Below, one piece after another: positions 43,475 to 52,660 of a stretch of DNA of 64,000 bases. A program made the position numbers and the translations under genes. Where the stretch lies: assembly GCA_963920525.1 (NCBI GenBank), contig OY986438.1:76580060-76644059 (forward strand), written 5' to 3'. The stretch's first letter is position 1. The number at the start of each line of letters is the position of its first letter. Under the pieces are notes generated by a model. The model saw nothing but the letters and a program-made list of their open reading frames with translations, did not search any database and was not told where the DNA came from. The stretch comes from Dichetophora obliterata. Lineage: Eukaryota; Arthropoda; Insecta; Diptera; Sciomyzidae.

Positions 43475-44580
43475 AATGTAGTGGCCAGCTAGTTGGCTGG
43501 AGCAGGCGTTGAAAGAGGGTACGTTGCAACTGGTATGATTCCTAAGATACGGTGTAATCTTGTATAGTAGCGTGATTATATTAGTCACTTCTTTGTCCAT
43601 CTCCTGCGAACCGAGATCAAGCAGATTTGCCAAAATTGCTGCGAGTACGCTTTGAGCCTGTACAGAGTACTGCTGATGTCCGGTAACGCAGATTTCTTTC
43701 AAGCTACCATCGGGTGTGTGCTGTGAAATATCCTCCTTGACAGCCAAATTTCGTCTTAGCGAAGTGGTATGCTTAAAACAAGATCCTGCAATATTCACAA
43801 GCGAATCAACCAATTGCGAAATAACGGCATGCAAGTCGAAATGGAATTAGTAAAAATGCTATTAGCGTTCAACTTACCTGCAGCGGCGTCTGTGGGTAGC
43901 GTAGCACAAACTCATTTAGAAGTATCAATAAAGCAAACTGGGCTTCTGGGGTCAAATTGAAGCCGCCACGCTGCAGCGAAAGAAATAAACGCCAAGGGTC
44001 ACATACCTGCGGTGTCGACGCAGACTTAATATAAAAGTAGAAGAGTTCCAGCGCACTCTCAATGATTACGTAGACAGGTGGGCGATGCATGGGTGGTTGG
44101 GATTTAACCACCTGACAAGTGTCTGCACAAAAGAGTTCATCGGTTTTGATGCCTTGCGGTCAAAAGATGCACGTTTGCGATGTTGTTCTCTGCGTTCCTG
44201 CCAGGTAACATAAACAGCTGCGAGGAAATTGGCACCGTGATGCAGCGATACGGGCGACAGAAATTCTCATCAGTTGTTGCTTCACCTGGCGCACTTGGTG
44301 TAGTTCGTTATCCCAAATAGCAACAACACTTGCCACAATGCGTGACAGATGAGGAAGCACAGCATTGCGAGCAGCCATCAGTTGTAGACAACGTGGATTC
44401 GCTTTGCGCTGTTTCAGCGGCGGTAGACAAAAATGTATGCACAATGCTGTCCAGCTATTGCACTATGTTCGATCTGTTTACGGAAACGCTGGTCTGTGGA
44501 TAGGATTGATTGCACAGATGCGAAAGCGTGGTTTGTTGCGTGTTATCCAGCAAGAAACAACATAGAATTGTTATGGCACA
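43475..44580 (-). pseudogene. DOP1: Fragment of DOP1 (Dopey family), broken
   Basis: Read leftwards, three pieces follow the order of the C-terminal half of DOP1, a large conserved protein of Golgi/endosome trafficking: LPHLSRIVASVVAIWDN, then in another frame LSPVSLHHGANFLAAVYVTW (about 44250-44190); RPPVYVIIESALELFYFYI, PWRLFLSLQRGG and LTPEAQFALLILLNEFV (44070-43900); a donor-like CAG/GTAAGT after PQTPLQ near 43880; then LVDSLVNIAGSCFKHT, LRRNLAVKEDISQHT, QYSVQAQSVLAAILANLL, TPYLRNHTSCNVPSF (43815-43500). Normal DOP1 sequence should continue past 43475 but does not. Frameshifts at about 44255 and 44140 and a retained intron site indicate a truncated genomic duplicate, not a retrocopy. Confidence 0.8.
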
Positions 44581-44669
44581 ATGTCACAATGTTTGTTTTC
44601 TCAATTATTTAAAATTTTTCATTTGCTAATAATCACAACAAACATCTGTTCTTTCTTTACCAACTTTGT

Positions 44670-44743
44670 TTCTTTATTCATTCTGTTCTGGATAAACAAC
44701 AATCTATTCGTTCTGTTCTTTATCCGGAATGAATAAAGAAATA
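44670..44743. repeat. Small hairpin
   Basis: TTTCTTTATTCATTC and GAATGAATAAAGAAA pair around about 44 bases containing GTTCTG words. Similar words occur at 38500-38645. Confidence 0.5.
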
Positions 44744-44789
44744 CACCCACTATTTCTTTATTTGTAATTATTTTACTTATTCAGCGGGG

Positions 44790-44950
44790 TTCACATGATC
44801 CTACATGTTGTCACGCCTGGTGTGATAGTCTTGAATTTAAAACATTTCAAATTCAAGATAACATGTTGTCAGTCGGCTGTATCGAGCTTTCGAACGCTCA
44901 AATACGAGGCTTGTCCTACAATGCGTGACAACATGTAAGACCATGTGTGT
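44790..44950. mobile_element. 160-bp MITE next to a BEL LTR fragment
   Basis: CACATGATCCTACATGTTGT at the left is inverted as ACAACATGTAAGACCATGTG at the right, and GTCACGC/GCGTGAC continue the arms. It abuts the LTR-like sequence that starts at 44951. Confidence 0.65.
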
Positions 44951-45148
44951 TGACGCCGACTTAAATAAATAGGCAAAAAACGATTCAGTTTAATTAAATT
45001 TTATTATAATTTATTTTTTTGGTAAATTCAGAAATAAAAGAAAAGGAACGTTTTTAAATTGATGTTAGCTTGTCGCCTGTTGTTCTCTTTTTACCAGATG
45101 AGCAAAGGTAATTTGAATAACTTAAACAGAGTTGCATTGCTTTGAAGC
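44951..45148 (-). repeat. BEL LTR fragment (family also at 58892-59099)
   Basis: About 200 bases, from GCTTCAAAGCAATG (45148 reading left) through ACCTTTGCTCATCTGGTAAA to GGCGTCAACA, are shared at roughly 90 percent with 58892-59099 in the same orientation. Here the sequence directly follows a BEL integrase tail, as a 3' LTR should; at 59099 it precedes a BEL gag, as a 5' LTR should. The far end is lost or displaced by the MITE. Confidence 0.6.
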
Positions 45149-45345
45149 AGAGTTGCCATCGGGCAGCGACATTCCATCTCCCGGTGAATCTTGGGAAGGA
45201 TTCACGAACTGTAGAGCGGCTAGCTCAGACACAGGTCGTCATAGTAATCCATGAGCAGTTTGCAGTTCGGCAATCCTTACTTGACCATCTGCTGCTGGAA
45301 ACACTTTGGCTGACTCGAATCACATATGATGACTAGTTGTGCGGG
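45149..45345 (-). pseudogene. BEL/Pao integrase C-terminal tail
   Basis: Reads AKVFPAADGQVRIAELQTAH, a stop, RPVSELAALQFVNPSQDSPG: the C-terminal domain that closes BEL integrases (compare WRLGRVIYQGSNKRIRVADI in the copy at 20908-22040). Probably the last part of the BEL element whose gag lies at 57013-58612. 45346-45459 has no recognised feature. Confidence 0.65.
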
Positions 45346-45840
45346 CTGTAGTGGATAAACTCTTTCTCTCCACTTTGGTTGGTGCAGTAGTTGAGGTAAG
45401 TATTATACCGTCCATCTTTTCAATAGGCGATCTTTGACATTTTGGGCAATCTTCCATTGTTTTTATTTTATTTTATTTTATTTTTATTTTTATTTAAATT
45501 TTCATTACAGGGAATAAATCCTTACGCTAAAGATTACTAGAATCTTATTTAAAGAGCATAAGTCACTAGAGGTGTAATTAATATACATTTATTTTAAACC
45601 TAAACTCAAGTTAGATGTAATATATATTTAAAAATTAAAGTGAAATTTGATTTAAAAATTTAATTAAAAATCAAATCCAAAATTTAATTATAAGTTAAAA
45701 TAAAATCCACAGAAAAGTAATAGAATTTTAGAGGACTTTAATACAAATATTTAAACAAATAGATACTAACAGGTTTAATGCAGCAGATACACTAACAGAA
45801 ATACTGATGATGCAAAAATTAACAATTAGAGTTCCTGAAA

Positions 45841-46350
45841 TTAACAAAAATTAACAATTAGAGTTCTCTTTCTAAAACGCGCGGCGTTGCAGATGTTTCG
45901 AAGTTGATGTGGAAGAGAATTCCAAAGACGTACTCCATAAAGAAAAAATTGTCGCTCTGATACTAAAAGATTATGTCGTGTGTGTATTAGCTGTTTTGAC
46001 CGTTGAGAGTGTGCGAATCTAAGTTTTTCGAAGAGATACGATGGCTCTTTTGTATATATTATTTTATGTAAAAGTAGTAAAGTGCGAAAATTCAAAAGTT
46101 TATCAAAAGTCATCGAGCATATTTGTTTCGAGCGATGTGATATGTGATCGTATTTTTTCAAACAGAATATATATCGTGCAATGTTATTGTAAAGCATGTT
46201 TAATTTGCTTTTAGCAACATAGTCGCAATTAGCGAAGATTTCGCACCCGAATAAAAGTGTTGGAAGTAAATATGTTTTGGCCAAAAGCATTCTTATGTTT
46301 TGTGATGCACCTTGCTGAGTTGAAAAAAGTGAACGTAACATTCCGTACAC
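45841..46350 (-). pseudogene. LINE B ORF2 C-terminal part
   Basis: A 169-codon frame from VYGMLRSLFSTQQG through LAKTYLLPTLLFGCEIF and NNIARYIFCLKKYDHIS to FFLYGVRLWNSLPHQLRN: thumb and C-terminal domain of Jockey/CR1-type ORF2. It ends at a TAA before the 3' untranslated region. Confidence 0.75.
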
Positions 46351-46502
46351 TTTGCCAATAGTGAGATCAATATACTAATTGTTCCACTTGAGAGTCTTAT
46401 TAAATGTGATCCCTAAATTCTTTGCAGTACCAATATAGAGTATTTCAGATTTGTTTATTGTCACCTTTGGCAATTCGGAAAGATCTAGTGACTTTTTGCA
46501 TA

Positions 46503-47440
46503 TTACCATATTTTTTGACTTTGACGCGTAGAAATATTTTCTAAATCAATATTTGTTTTTTGTATGCACTGCGAAATTTCATTTAGTGGGGAACTAGCAT
46601 AAAGTTGAACGTCATCTGCATACAAGTGAATTGAAGAGTGTTTTAAAATTGTATAGAGGTCATTAATATAAATTGAAAATAGAAGTGGCCCAAGAACAGA
46701 CCCTTGTGGGACGCCCCGTGTGAGTGGAGGGTATCTAGATTGTGAGTTTTTGATGCTAACTGCCTGTGTTCTTCCATCTAAATAAGTAAAAATAAGCTTT
46801 GTAGAAGTATAAGAAAAATTGTACATTTTTTGTAATTTGGTGTAAAGAATGCAATGGTTCACGCAGTCGAACGCCTTTGAGTGGTCAAGGAGAGCTAATA
46901 ATGTAACTTCGTTGTTGTCTAATTTTGAGCGAATTTCTTCTGATACATTTAATAAAGCAGTGACGCAACTTCTATTTGGCCTGTATCCAAACTGAAATTC
47001 AGTTAATAAGTTTTCGTTTCTTAGGAATACATTTATTTGGTTTTTCAGAACTATCTCAAAAACGTTCGATAAGTATGGAAGCATTGCTATAGGTCTGAAC
47101 TCATTACTAGATTTTGGAATAGGGATTATTTTTGCGGACTTCCAGCTGATCGGGAAAGTCGAAGTAGTTAGGATCGTGTTAAAGATATAGAACTTTGCTA
47201 TGAATACTTACGTAACGAAGAGGAACAAATTCTTGAAAAAGATTGTAAACATTTGTTTGAAAATAAAAGACCATATCATCAACTGAAGCAATTTGGAATA
47301 TAGCATTCCAATCTACATTTGATTTTCTAGTAGTCCGTAATCAATATTTTTAAAATCGCGATAAGAAAACGTGTGTGGCCTATCATTTAGATCAAAATCG
47401 TAAGAGAGAAAAATAAGATCATGCTTTGAAAAAACCGGCA
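46503..47440 (-). pseudogene. LINE B reverse transcriptase
   Basis: After endonuclease remains the frame 47084-46503 has LPYLSNVFEIVLKNQI, EFQFGYRPNRSCVTALL, LLALLDHSKAFDCVNH, LTRGVPQGSVLGPLLF and LYADDVQLYAS, that is the palm with YADD at about 46620. The frame breaks at both ends. The D of the first catalytic block is present (DHSKAFD). Confidence 0.8.
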
Positions 47441-47723
47441 TAGAAATTTGATCATAAGGCTTTACATAAAATTTTTTTTTTATTTTATTTTATTTTATTT
47501 AAAGAAAAGGTTCACATATAAGACAGAGTCTTTTAAATGCAGTAAGAATATAGATACAAAACAAAATAACAAATGATAAACAACAAAAAAATTAATTAAA
47601 AATTTAACTTAATACAATTAATATCATTTAACTAAAAGATCTAATCAAAATTATATTTAATTCAAAATTAATTCAAACAAAAATCGAAAAATCGACAAAA
47701 TCAAGAATAACAACAAATAAAGA

Positions 47724-48509
47724 TTATGTAATTTTAATTAAAGTAAGGTTTTTAAAATACAATTGCATAGAATTAGTGAAAGAGAGATACTTAAGAGAAA
47801 CGTTGGAAAATACATGCTTAAAGTTGCGTTTAGTTGTAATGCTTTTTATACTTAAAGGCAGTGAATTCCACAATCTGATGGCGTTCACGTAAAAGAGTCT
47901 GTTAGAGTTTAAAAAATTATAAGTAGGGATTAAAAGATTTCTAGTTGACCTGCAAAATTGTAGCTTTTCAAATAAGTAATCAGGAGTGCGCGTGCAGATC
48001 AGGTTGTGTAAAAAGATGCCGTTTCTAGCATCCAAATAGTTGAAGATGTTGCAACCGAGTACTTTGTTACTCAAGTGACTAATGCGGTCAAACTTTCTAA
48101 GACCAAAAATGTATCTTATAGCATTATTAAACACAAGTTGTAACTTAAGCTTTTATCGGGAATCAACTTTATTATACACTATATCTGAGTAGGACATAAT
48201 TGGCACAATCAGCTGAATTACTAATTTTTTTCTAGTCTCTACAGGCACAAATGATGCAGTCCACCTAAGGTTTCGCAGAACATAATAAACCTTGCTAACA
48301 ACGGAATTAACATGATCTTCGCACGAGAGTGAAGAGTTAATATAGAAACCGAGATTTTTAACTTCATCAACAAATTTGAGCTCGCTGCCATCTAAGAAAA
48401 TTCCCGGTATATTAAGGAAGGAGTAACTAGATTTTAAAACCGGCAAAGCAAATGATTTAAGCGGATTAAGGATAAGGTTGTTGCCGATTCGTTTAAAAAA
48501 AAAAAACAT
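47724..48509 (-). pseudogene. LINE A ORF2 thumb and C-terminal domain
   Basis: Frames 48509-48153 (LILNPLKSFALPVL, VKNLGFYINSSLSCEDHV, TRKKLVIQLIVPIMSYSDIV) and 48134-47724 (NNAIRYIFGLRKFDRISHLS, FYVNAIRLWNSLPLSIKS) are consecutive parts of the ORF2 C-terminal half with a frame change at about 48150. The catalytic palm is absent. Confidence 0.75.
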
Positions 48510-48654
48510 CTAAAAGTGTATCCGACGTTTGAGTATAATGGGTAGGCATGCTAGACTTAACACGTTCTAAACCTAAAGTTAGCATGCCATCAATCAAGGT
48601 ATTTTCTCTCAAAATATTAGAATTGAAATCCCCACAGATAATAATATTATCGTA

Positions 48655-48960
48655 CTACAAGCTTGTGTTTTGTAAAATATCAAAAAAAGTCAGAAGATCT
48701 ATGTTGCGGTTTGGTCTATATACGCAGCCTACTAGTACTTTCTCATTGCCTGAAATTATTTCAATAAAAATAAACTCTATAGAACTATGAGCAATAGATT
48801 TTGGATTAGGCTTACACACAATGCTATCTCTTACAAAAATTGCCACTCCCCCCGCATGGCCATCTCTATCCATTCGAAACAAACTAAAACCATCGACTTT
48901 AAGCAAGCTGTCTTGCAAAGACGGTAAAAACCATGTTTCTGGTTTAAAAAACAAAACTGC
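48655..48960 (-). pseudogene. LINE A endonuclease fragment
   Basis: PETWFLPSLQDSLLKVDGFS, RMDRDGHAGGVAIFVRDS and ISGNEKVLVGCVYRPNRN fit the middle of the apurinic-type LINE endonuclease. The N-terminal segment and the later GDFN and SDH motifs are missing or out of frame. Confidence 0.7.
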
Positions 48961-49459
48961 AACACGCGTTTATCAAACAATATAAAAGTAAAAAAGAAGT
49001 ATCTTTTGCTTATTAAACCACATTTCAACACAAATAAAAATTTAAATACACGTAAATAAAAAAGTGTGATAGCTGCAAATATAAATTTAAAAGAACAATA
49101 AGAACAAAAAAATAATAATAAGGATAAGAATAATAACAACGACAAGAAGCTTAATACACTCGCAAACAGGTGCTTCAAAGCAAGGTGTTTGTTGTTGGCA
49201 ATCATGGTAAAATTTCGGGTGTTGTTATTTTGTTTAATTAGAGGTTTGTTGATTCGGTCCGCCACGAAAAAACTGTTGCAGTTGTTGTTGCAATTCTACG
49301 TTTAATTCAGCTGCGTTTCTTAAGCTCTCATTTGGTTGCAATCGAACATGATGTTCTAACATGTGAAGGGAGTCGATGCGTGTATAATTAACGTCATTTC
49401 TGCGTTTGACATGTACGATTCCACACCTGACGAAAGCTGCTGAGAGTTGATTCTTGTAG

Positions 49460-50001
49460 TGTCATAGCACAGCCAGCTAACGGTACGCTACACATTAATA
49501 ACAAAATATGTTTTCTTTTCTTTCATTCATTCTTTTTTTCACAAACAGCGTTTAATGAATGGCATTAGGTCATGACTACATTTCGTCATAACCAAATGTA
49601 AACAAAGCGCTCACTAGCCAGCTAACCTAATTAGCTAACCTAATTAGCAGCTCAAGTGCAAGCACAAGTGCAAGCGCAGCATAAATTTGAATACCGAATC
49701 AATGAGGAAGTGAATGAAAAGAAAACACCAATTAAAAACTAAGTTACCAAATATTACATTTGGAACGATGTGAAAATAGAATAGTGGGGAGGAGTTAAGA
49801 ATTTATTGCAATAATTAATAGTGGTATTTTTGATTTAAATATAAGTATATTTTGAAAACAAAGACAAGAATAGATTTACTCTTCAATGAATAAACATGAT
49901 CTTTTTTTATTATCTTAGTACAGCACATTGGCCATCAATTATTCAAGCAGCCTTATCTATGGCAATTAGTAATCTATAAAAGTAGTAACAAACATATTAC
50001 A
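49460..50001 (+). repeat. Gypsy 5' LTR
   Basis: 542 bases. Contains a doubled CTAACCTAATTAG block (49620-49650) and a (CAAGTG/CAAGCGC) purine-rich stretch. Followed immediately by TGGCGATCC, so the LTR/primer-site junction is clear. Confidence 0.85.
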
Positions 50002-50019
50002 TGGCGATCCTGCAGATTC
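50002..50019 (+). promoter_or_regulatory. Gypsy primer-binding site
   Basis: TGGCGATCCTGCAGATTC directly follows the 5' LTR; TGG would pair with a tRNA CCA end. tRNA not assigned. Confidence 0.5.
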
Positions 50020-50205
50020 GATCCTGTGAATCCTGACGTTTAGATCCTTCGAATAAAGAATTGCTGTTGATCCTAAGCTTGGAACTAAACTGGTCCAGCA
50101 AATCATCGATCCTGAGATTTTAACTGATCCTACAACATCGATCCTGATCCTGTAAAAATCTTGATCAACCGATCCTGTTTAACTGATCCAGCGACCAATC
50201 CTGGC
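50006..50205 (+). promoter_or_regulatory. Cluster of GATCCTG heptamers in the gypsy leader
   Basis: Perfect GATCCTG at 50006, 50020, 50108, 50140, 50146 and 50171, plus near matches (AATCCTG 50029 and 50197, GATCCTT 50043, GATCCTA 50069 and 50125, GATCCAG near 50184): about a dozen related heptamers in 200 bases. They lie between the primer site and the first ATG. Spacing is irregular, unlike a simple tandem repeat, and resembles clustered protein-binding sites such as the insulator in the leader of Drosophila gypsy. Function inferred, not shown. Confidence 0.6.
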
Positions 50206-50228
50206 CAAATTTTACCAAAAATTCTTAT

Positions 50229-50783
50229 ATGGCGGATTTTGATGCACTTTTCGCAAAAGCTCTGAGCAACGCGACGCAATACTTTGAGTACGTGCCAGTA
50301 CCGGTACAACCACAGGAAGCTGCCCTAGAAGAATACGTTCCGCAACCAGTTACCGCTGCAACTGAACCGATAGATACCTACACACCAACACCGATCCGTG
50401 CCGGCCCAAAGGCGATAACATTAAAAGAATATCAGGAAAGAATTGCGATAAGGAAAATAAACCTACATAATTTCAAAGAAGCACAAGCCGCAACTCAGGT
50501 GAAGCAAAAGAGACCACGAGGAGGCCGAAGAGTAATTGCAAGACAAATGATTGCGCAATTACACAGTATTATAACTTTGGTAACGGATGCCACTCAAAAA
50601 AGGTTACTAATAACCAAAATACAAAAAGAAAAATTAAACTACGGCAGCCATGGGATGGTTCTTGAAGTCGCAATGGCAAGCAAGAAGTCGTCACCAACAA
50701 CAACAGCAATATTAATAACAGCAATAACAACGAAAGCAGCAATTTTTTCCATTTTATCACTATTTTTAGTGCAATATTTATGA
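50229..50783 (+). CDS. Unrecognised 184-aa leader ORF of the gypsy element
   Basis: Starts MADFDALFAKALSNATQYFE at the first ATG of the leader. Residues 20-60 are rich in P, V and E (EYVPVPVQPQEAALEEYVPQ); residues 95-115 are basic (KQKRPRGGRRVIARQ), which could bind nucleic acid or act as a nuclear signal; the last 40 residues are rich in T, A, I and L and may be a frame-shifted glutamine-rich tail. I know no family. It is open in a copy whose pol is damaged. A decayed gag N-terminus is an alternative. Confidence 0.5.
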   Translation: MADFDALFAKALSNATQYFEYVPVPVQPQEAALEEYVPQPVTAATEPIDTYTPTPIRAGPKAITLKEYQERIAIRKINLHNFKEAQAATQVKQKRPRGGRRVIARQMIAQLHSIITLVTDATQKRLLITKIQKEKLNYGSHGMVLEVAMASKKSSPTTTAILITAITTKAAIFSILSLFLVQYL

Positions 50784-51013
50784 TTGCAACTATCTTGTAT
50801 ATAATAAATAGATATTACAAAAATTATGTGAGAAAACAAATATTGCAAAACATAAGCAACTCTGTATAATAACATTTTTACAAATAAAAAAATTTTTTCA
50901 CTTAAATCAAATAAAGGTTTACTATACTAGATATAAAATAAGTATTCATATTAATCCTTCAGTAAAAAAAAAAAAAAAAAATGATAAAATTTGGCACAAA
51001 AAGTTACTACTAA

Positions 51014-51241
51014 GGATGTTTTGGTATACTTTTTAATAAATATTGCGAGAATTGTCAACAAAAAATTATAGACATAGGTAAAATTAGATATATGGCACAT
51101 AAAAGCAAAGCATGGCATCGGGAATGCTTCAAATGCAAATATTGTAATAAAAACCTTATAAAAACAGGTTTCGTAGAACACGAACCACAGTTAATATGTA
51201 ACAAATGCAATCAAGAATATAGTTGCTATTATGAACAATAA
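51014..51241 (+). CDS. LIM-domain frame inside the gypsy leader
   Basis: From the first codon after a stop (51014) to TAA (51239-51241) the frame encodes about 75 residues: KYCENCQQKIIDIG, then MAHKSKAWHRECFKCKYC, NKNLIKTGFVEHE, QLICNKCNQEY. The ligands follow C-x2-C-x20-H-x2-C-x2-C-x2-C-x17-C-x2-C, the LIM double zinc finger, with the conserved W before H and F after HxxC. LIM domains are protein-binding modules of cytoskeletal and nuclear proteins and are not standard parts of LTR retrotransposons. No ATG precedes C1; an internal ATG lies after the first finger begins. It is in the gag frame but separated by three stops. Spliced inclusion or stop readthrough would be needed to attach it. 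Confidence 0.75.
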   Translation, partial: GCFGILFNKYCENCQQKIIDIGKIRYMAHKSKAWHRECFKCKYCNKNLIKTGFVEHEPQLICNKCNQEYSCYYEQ

Positions 51242-51289
51242 AAACTATGGAAAATCAAAATAAATTACGAAAACCTTCAATAAATGTAA

Positions 51290-52660
51290 ATGGAGATAGA
51301 TTCAGCAAATAAGATATTGAAAAAATTAAAAAAGGCACCAGGTAGGCAATATACAAAGAGATATATTAGTGAGATAAGAAGTAAAATAAGTGAGTTAAGA
51401 AATTTCATAAATAAGAAAGAAGATCAGAAAAGAACTTTAGATCTCGAAAGTTTTGAGATAATAGTTAAAGCGATAGAAACATTTCTGATAGAAAGAAGTG
51501 AACCAGTAGAAAATCTGCCTAAAAAGATAATCAATATGTCAGCTTTTAATCTAGAAACGGCCCTTAAGGCCATACCAATATTTAATGGACAATATAGGGA
51601 ATTAGAGCCATTCCTAAAAATTATAGAATTACTACATGAATCCTACACACCTGACGCAAAGAAAATACTAATAGAATTTGTCTCTAGTGTAAAACTTGAT
51701 ACAGTGGTTCGAAAGGCTTTAGGTTCAAATATAGCATCATTCGAAGATCTTAAAACACGTCTACAGGCAAGATATAAGAGCAATGTAACAATCGCTCAAA
51801 TCCACACACAATTAGCACAAACAACTCAGAAAAATAATTCAGTTATAAATTTTAAAGACAAGATTTTGAATTTAGTATCAGAACTTAATAGTTTACAAAT
51901 AAAAGAGTTAGGAAACAGTGCAACAAGCGAGCAAAAAGCGGTAATAGAAACAATGAACGAGAAATATGCTTTAACAATTTTCAAAAACGGTGTAGATGAT
52001 AAATTAAAAACTACACTGTTTGCAGCTCAGCCACATAGTTTCAATACAGCAATAGACATTGCACAGGAAGTCGAACGCGACACTCAAAACAACAGCTCCA
52101 GAATTTTTAACTACCATGCAAACCCTAACAGACAACATCCTCGACAGAACTACAATGATAGGAACAACCCTCAGAACGTAAACAGAAAGAATAGTAGACA
52201 CGGGCGCAGACATTTCAATAGACATTTCTTGGTTAAATACATGTGCAGCATAGACTGCGAGACGTTCACAATAAAAATTACTATCGGGAACACTGATTAT
52301 GTAGTACCCATAATTACGAAACTTCCAGAACAGACAATTTATAGGATATCCCTTAGATCAGAAATGATTTTCCCAATTAACCTAAACATTGAAGAAGATT
52401 GTGTAATTCTAAACCAAGAACTTGCAGAAGGTGTATTTCTAGCTAATTCGTTAGCCTCCCCCAAAGGTATTTGCCACATCAAAGTGATGAACTTAAACGA
52501 CAAAGAAGTAATTTTGAATAAAATAAAACCACAAACTGAAAAGTTAAGCGGGTATACAATCATTAACGCATACAGTAAAGTGAATAAGTTAACAGACGAA
52601 CAGCGCTTCAAAAATTTAATGACAGAATTGAAACTGGACAATAACGCAGAAATAGAATAA
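51290..52660 (+). CDS. Gypsy gag, fused in frame to the linker downstream of a broken peptidase
   Basis: 456 codons from ATG 51290, no interruption. Residues about 1-300 are a gypsy-type capsid (LETALKAIPIFNGQYRELEP, FLKIIELL, LKTRLQARYKSNVTIAQI, FKNGVDDKLKTTLFAAQP), then an N/R/Q-rich tail. At about 52187 another frame reads IVDTGADISI, the aspartic peptidase active site, which is out of frame here and runs to a stop after about 15 codons. The gag frame itself continues with pol linker sequence (TINAYSKVNKL, DEQRFKNLMTEL). Thus most of the peptidase has been deleted, joining gag to pol. Confidence 0.75.
   Translation: MEIDSANKILKKLKKAPGRQYTKRYISEIRSKISELRNFINKKEDQKRTLDLESFEIIVKAIETFLIERSEPVENLPKKIINMSAFNLETALKAIPIFNGQYRELEPFLKIIELLHESYTPDAKKILIEFVSSVKLDTVVRKALGSNIASFEDLKTRLQARYKSNVTIAQIHTQLAQTTQKNNSVINFKDKILNLVSELNSLQIKELGNSATSEQKAVIETMNEKYALTIFKNGVDDKLKTTLFAAQPHSFNTAIDIAQEVERDTQNNSSRIFNYHANPNRQHPRQNYNDRNNPQNVNRKNSRHGRRHFNRHFLVKYMCSIDCETFTIKITIGNTDYVVPIITKLPEQTIYRISLRSEMIFPINLNIEEDCVILNQELAEGVFLANSLASPKGICHIKVMNLNDKEVILNKIKPQTEKLSGYTIINAYSKVNKLTDEQRFKNLMTELKLDNNAEIE

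Larger units (their letters stand above)
45460..47470 (-). mobile_element. Jockey/CR1-group LINE B, 5'-truncated
   Basis: About 2 kb, starting inside the endonuclease (PVFSKHDLIFLSYDFDLND near 47430), through reverse transcriptase and C-terminal domain, ending in T-rich TTTTATTTTATTTTA on the plus strand (45460-45500), which is the A-rich 3' tail on the minus strand. Its 5' end abuts the 3' tail of LINE A at 47471. Confidence 0.75.
47471..49457 (-). mobile_element. Jockey/CR1-group LINE A, 3' portion
   Basis: From the gypsy border at 49457 leftwards: the end of ORF1 (RCGIVHVKRRNDVNYTRIDS, AELNVELQQQLQQFF, stop about 49230), a shortened endonuclease (48954-48655: ETWFLPSLQ, GGVAIFVRDSI, VGCVYRPN), a jump at about 48520-48655 that skips the reverse-transcriptase palm, then the thumb and C-terminal domain (48509-47724) and an A-rich tail complementary to 47471-47505. 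Its 5' portion is at 56378-57012 across the gypsy element. Confidence 0.75.

Noticed and set aside
48831..49265. 144-codon minus ORF with a hydrophobic, transmembrane-like middle
   Set aside because: It spans the end of LINE ORF1, the T-rich inter-ORF region and the endonuclease start in wrong frames; the hydrophobicity comes from poly-T-like DNA.
50639..51181. Minus-strand hydrophobic ORFs in the gypsy leader
   Set aside because: Shadows of A-rich plus-strand sequence; the plus strand encodes the leader ORF and LIM domain.
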